Shown: piece by piece, positions 59,130 to 64,000 of the stretch
How positions within the stretch are numbered: position 1 is the first letter of the stretch
How the letters are laid out: each line of letters begins with the position of its first letter
Origin: Streptomyces candidus
GTDB taxonomy: Bacteria > Actinomycetota > Actinomycetes > Streptomycetales > Streptomycetaceae
Length of the DNA stretch: 64,000 nt
Assembly: GCF_014207445.1 (NCBI RefSeq)
Contig: NZ_JACHEM010000004.1
Span: 1 to 64,000 of the forward strand
Direction: 5' to 3'
Notes under the pieces: generated by a model
Databases searched by the model: none
Told to the model about the DNA's origin: nothing
What the model saw: the letters and a program-made list of their open reading frames with translations, nothing else
Made by a program: the position numbers and the translations under genes

Positions 59130-60464
59130 TCAGCCGTGCAGCGCCCCGATCGAGGCCGCCAGTGCCCCGGCCGTGTCCGGAACCGCGGCGTGGACCCCGT
59201 CCCGGACCACCTGGCGTCCGCCGACGATCGTGTGGCGGACGTCCGCGCCCGTGGCGGCGAAGACGGCCGTTTCGGCGCCCAGTATCGGGACGGGCCCCGC
59301 CGTGCGGACGGTGTCCAGGGCGATGGTCGTGAGGTCGGCGAGCGCGCCCGGTTCGATCACTCCCGCATCCGGCCAGCCCAGCGCCGCGTGGCCGTCGGCG
59401 GAGGCGGCGCGCAGGAGGGCCGCCGCCGTCCAGTGGCCCCGGGTGCGGGAGCGCAGGCGTTCGTTCAGCTCCATCGCGCGGGCCTCTTCGAAGAGGTCGA
59501 TCACGGCGTGGCTGTCGCTGCCGAGGGAGAGCGGCGAGCCGGCCCGCTGGAGCTGGACGGCCGGTCCGATGCCGTCGGCGAGGTCGCGTTCGGTGGTGGG
59601 GCACATGCAGGTGCCGGTGGAGGACGAACCGAGGAGCTTGATGTCCGCGTCCGTGAGGTGGGTGTTGTGGACGCCGGTGGTGTGCGGGCCCAGCACGCCG
59701 TGGTCGGCGAGGAGCCGGGTCGGGGTGCAGCCGTGGGCGGCCAGGCAGGCGTCGTTCTCGGCGGTCTGCTCGGAGAGGTGGACGTGGAGGGGGGCCTCGC
59801 GGTCCCGCGCCCACTGGGCGACCGTGGCCAGCTCGGCGGCGGGCACGGCGCGCACCGAGTGGATGGCGGCTCCGTGCCGTACGTTCGCAGAGTCCCGCAG
59901 CCCGGACACGCGTTCCGCCCAGGCCTGGGCCGTGCCGTCGGAGAAGCGGCGCTGGTGGGCGGTGGGGGGCTCGCCGAAGCCGGAGGAGAGATACGCCGCG
60001 TCCAGCAGGGTGAGGCGGATTCCGGCGTCCGAGGCGGCGGCGACCAGTGCCTCGCCCATCGCGTTGGGGTCGGCGTACGGGGTGCCGCCCGGGGCGTGGT
60101 GGACGTAGTGGAACTCGCCCACGGACGTGATGCCGGCCAGTGCCATCTCCGCGTACACGGCGCGCGCGAGGGCGTGGTACGAGTCGGGGGTGAGGCGGGA
60201 GGCGACGCCGTACATGACCTCGCGCCAGGTCCAGAAGGTGCCGGAGCCCACCTGGACCGTGGAGCGCAGCGCCCGGTGGAAGGCGTGCGAGTGGGCGTTG
60301 GCGAGGCCCGGGAGGGTCAGGCCGCGCAGGGCGGTCGCGGCCGGTGGCGGCACCGCGACCCCGGTACGGACGGAGGAGATGCGGCCGTCGTCGAAGACGT
60401 CGACCAGCACGCCCGGCTCCACGTGGGTGCCGAGCCAGGCGTGTTCCAGCCAGTAGGTCGTCAT
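59130..60464 (-). CDS. hutF: Formimidoylglutamate deiminase
   Basis: A 444-residue amidohydrolase converting N-formimidoyl-L-glutamate to N-formyl-L-glutamate and ammonia, the five-step branch of histidine degradation. Metal site LPGLANAHSHAFHRALRST near residue 55; TSVGEFHYVHHAPGG near 115; PLHVHLSEQTAENDACLAAH near 215; LGSDSHAVIDLFEEARAMEL near 315. The ATG at 60464 overlaps the stop of the M20 gene by 4 nt. Last gene of the hutU-M20-hutF unit. Confidence 0.94.
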   Translation of the reverse strand: MTTYWLEHAWLGTHVEPGVLVDVFDDGRISSVRTGVAVPPPAATALRGLTLPGLANAHSHAFHRALRSTVQVGSGTFWTWREVMYGVASRLTPDSYHALARAVYAEMALAGITSVGEFHYVHHAPGGTPYADPNAMGEALVAAASDAGIRLTLLDAAYLSSGFGEPPTAHQRRFSDGTAQAWAERVSGLRDSANVRHGAAIHSVRAVPAAELATVAQWARDREAPLHVHLSEQTAENDACLAAHGCTPTRLLADHGVLGPHTTGVHNTHLTDADIKLLGSSSTGTCMCPTTERDLADGIGPAVQLQRAGSPLSLGSDSHAVIDLFEEARAMELNERLRSRTRGHWTAAALLRAASADGHAALGWPDAGVIEPGALADLTTIALDTVRTAGPVPILGAETAVFAATGADVRHTIVGGRQVVRDGVHAAVPDTAGALAASIGALHG

Positions 60465-61761
60465 GCGCAGGCGAGACCTTCCGTGACGTCGGCGAGTGCG
60501 AGCACCCCGGCGACGCAGTCGTCCTCGGCTGCGTACTCCGCCGGGGAGTGCGAGACGCCGGTGGGGTTGCGTACGAACAGCATGGCGGTCGGTACGGAGG
60601 CGGAGAGGATTCCGGCGTCGTGTCCGGCGCCGGTGCCGAGCACGGGGATGCCGGGACCCAGGAGGCGGGCGAGTTCGTCGCGCAGGGCGTGGGCGAACTC
60701 CACGACGGGGGTGAAGGACTCCCGGACGATCCTGAGGTCGATGCCGGCCCTGGCGGCGCCCTGCCGTGCGGCGGCCTCGATGCCCGCGACGACCTCGTCG
60801 AGGGTGTCCTGGTCGGCGGCGCGGGAGTCGAGCCAGCCCCTGACGAGGGAGGGGATGGCGTTGACGCCGTTCGGCTCGACGGAGACCTTGCCGAAGGTGG
60901 CGAGGGCGCCGGTGAACTCGGCCTGCGCGCGGGCGGCGAGGACGGTCTCCGCGTACGTCACCATGGGGTCGCGGCGGTCGGCGAGACGGGTGGTGCCCGC
61001 GTGGTTGGCCTCGCCGTGGAAGTCGTACCGCCAGCGGCCGTGCGGCCAGATGGCGGAGGCGAGGCCCACCGGGTTCGCCGTGATGTCCAGTGCGCGGCCC
61101 TGCTCGACGTGCAGTTCGACGAACGCGCCGATGCGGGCGAGGCGTTCGGGGTCGGCGCCGAGGGTGGACGGGTCGTGACCGGCCGCCTCCATCGCCTGCG
61201 GGAGGGTGATGCCGTCGCCGTCGCGCAGCCCGTACGCCTTCTGGGGCGTCAGCTGTCCGGCGGCGAGCCGGGACCCCACGCAGGCCAGCCCGAACCGGGC
61301 CCCCTCCTCGTCACCGAAGTTGGTGACGGCGACCGGCCTCGTGAACTCCGCTCCCCTGCGGCGGAGTTCGTCGAGCGCGGCGAAGGACGAGACGACCCCG
61401 AGGGGGCCGTCGAAGGCGCCGCCGTCGGGCACGGAGTCCAGGTGCGAGCCGATGACGACGGCGTCCCCGGCGAGCGGGTCGCCCTGCCAGGCCCACTGGT
61501 TGCCGTTGCGGTCGAGTTCGTAGGTGAGCCCGCGCGCCTTCGCCTGCGCGCGGAACCAGGCCCGGCAGTCGGCGTCGGCGGCGGTCCAGGCGTAACGGCG
61601 GTAGCCGCCCGAGGACTTGTCCCGGCCGAGGGGCAGCAGGTCCGCCCACATGGTGTGGAAACTGTCGCCGCCGGTGGCTGCGGGTGCGGATGTGGCGGCG
61701 GGTCCCACTGCCCGCGCGCCGCCTGTACCTCCCGTGCCTCCCGTGCCGGGTGCGTCCGTGC

Positions 61762-61765
<4 letters not shown>
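60461..61765 (-). CDS. M20-family amidohydrolase (allantoate amidohydrolase-like) in the hut operon
   Basis: A 434-residue zinc hydrolase of the allantoate amidohydrolase / N-carbamoyl-amino-acid hydrolase group. Metal ligands in [20 protein letters not shown] (His, Asp), [12 protein letters not shown] (Glu), [13 protein letters not shown] (His) and a C-terminal [12 protein letters not shown] (His). GTG start at 61765 overlaps the hutU stop, and its own stop overlaps the hutF start, so it is locked within the hut operon. Usual annotation is allantoate amidohydrolase, but context suggests it removes the formyl group from N-formylglutamate, the step otherwise lacking here. A Gly/Thr-rich tail precedes the domain. 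Confidence 0.85.
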
Positions 61766-63426
<1,661 letters not shown>

Positions 63427-63464
63427 GGGTGCCTCCTGATCGCGGGCATGAGGTTGTTATTCAC

Positions 63465-63493
63465 ATCCTGGCCATCTGAATAGGTCTAGTCAA
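63465..63493 (-). promoter_or_regulatory. hutU promoter, TTGACT-17-CAGGAT
   Basis: On the minus strand TTGACT (63488-63493) and CAGGAT (63465-63470) are 17 bp apart, pointing at hutU; the start would be near 63458, giving a leader of about 30 nt with an AGGAGG site. Between 63494 and 63762 no gene is seen; the plus-strand promoter of the following gene must lie there. Confidence 0.65.
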
Positions 63494-63762
63494 CACCCGC
63501 GCCGACGAGTCCCAGGCCCGGCACGGGAACTTCGCGCCGCTCCCCGGGACTCGGCGGGCCGCCCGCTCGGCGCGAGCCCCCGGGCGTGACGGCCGCCTCG
63601 GCACCCCCTGCGGCGGACGCACGCGACACACGGGGGCCGACACACTAGTGCGGAACCTGCCCCTCCGTTGGAATATGCCGGAACTCACCGTTCCTGCACG
63701 GCAGTTGCGTAATCTCACCCCATCGAGCGAACCCGGAGAGGACCCGGGGAGGGGAGTTCTGC

Positions 63763-64000
63763 GTGTCCGGAATCGACGCGTGCCTGGTCGAAGCGATGCA
63801 GTTGCCCGGAGCACGCGGGGCGGCCCTCGTCGACTGGACCAGCGGACTCGCCCTGGGGACCGCGGGCGAGGCGGCGGGCGGAGACGGCGAGACCGCGGCC
63901 GCCGAGTCCGCCGAGCTGGCCCGGATGGCGGCGGAGCACGGCACGTTCGCCCCCGGGGGCGGCCAGGACAAGGGCCTGCCCGTCGAGGACGTCATCATCA
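63763..64000 (+). CDS. Conserved hypothetical protein (partial, cut by window end)
   Basis: A GTG at 63763 preceded by GGAGGGGAG opens a frame that stays open to the window end, about 79 codons: VSGIDACLVEAMQLPGARGA then ALVDWTSGLALGTAGEAAGG and AAESAELARMAAEHG, ending PVEDVII. The look is of a Streptomyces conserved protein related to roadblock/LC7-type small regulatory domains (GARGAALVDWTSGLAL), but the rest is not visible. Divergent from hutU. Confidence 0.7.
   Translation, partial: MSGIDACLVEAMQLPGARGAALVDWTSGLALGTAGEAAGGDGETAAAESAELARMAAEHGTFAPGGGQDKGLPVEDVII

Overview
The window is a piece of the chromosome of a Streptomyces or very close relative. It has very high GC with strong third-position GC bias, GTG and TTG starts, a WhiB protein, a SigB/F/G-type sigma module, F420 biosynthesis genes, and a gene order I recognise from Streptomyces coelicolor (about SCO3021 to SCO3074). 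Parts of that order also match Mycobacterium tuberculosis (manA, phosphomannomutase, DUF3499, whiB2, fbiA, fbiB, manB, LCP and TIGR03089; then fadE25, purE, purK and gtrA). These comparisons are from memory.

Layout. 1-610: extreme 5' end of a 16S rRNA gene on the minus strand, with its leader and promoters. 611-11421: SpoIIM and RDD membrane proteins, S-adenosylhomocysteine hydrolase, a cation diffusion facilitator, and a mannose-phosphate block (manA, SIS protein, Trm112, phosphomannomutase). 11533-18659: DUF3499, a zincin-like protein, a DUF5719 secreted protein coupled to a very large GT2/multi-membrane glycosyltransferase, and whiB. 19136-24701: a 30-codon cysteine-rich leader ORF ahead of a cysteine-dioxygenase-like gene, then fbiA and fbiB (coenzyme F420), an AlkA-like glycosylase and a sugar-nucleotide pyrophosphorylase. 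24813-39918: a PGRP amidase, a TIGR03089 protein, five LytR-CpsA-Psr (LCP) proteins interleaved with a GT2 enzyme and a thioesterase, a catalytically degenerate M19 dipeptidase, and a UDP-glucose dehydrogenase family enzyme. This is a cell-envelope glycopolymer region. 40120-46719: acyl-CoA dehydrogenase, then a small integrative element of about 1.8 kb (HTH protein plus tyrosine integrase) flanked by 16-bp direct repeats, then M19 dipeptidase, purE, purK and gtrA. 46774-53891: two-component pair, POT peptide transporter, and an anti-sigma kinase / STAS / sigma factor module. 54017-63426: histidine utilisation genes (hutI; hutU, an M20 amidohydrolase and hutF) separated by an accessory block (winged-helix protein, methyltransferase, GntR regulator with two matching operators, two hypotheticals). 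63763-64000: start of a further gene, cut by the window end.

Most notable observations: (1) the cysteine-rich, apparently leaderless, short ORF directly upstream of the cysteine-dioxygenase-like gene, which looks like a cysteine-sensing attenuator; (2) the two-gene integrative element inserted exactly at the stop codon of the acyl-CoA dehydrogenase gene, with both att repeats visible; (3) the paired GntR operators; (4) a dead/active pair of M19 dipeptidase paralogues; (5) two copies of a GC-rich intergenic repeat.
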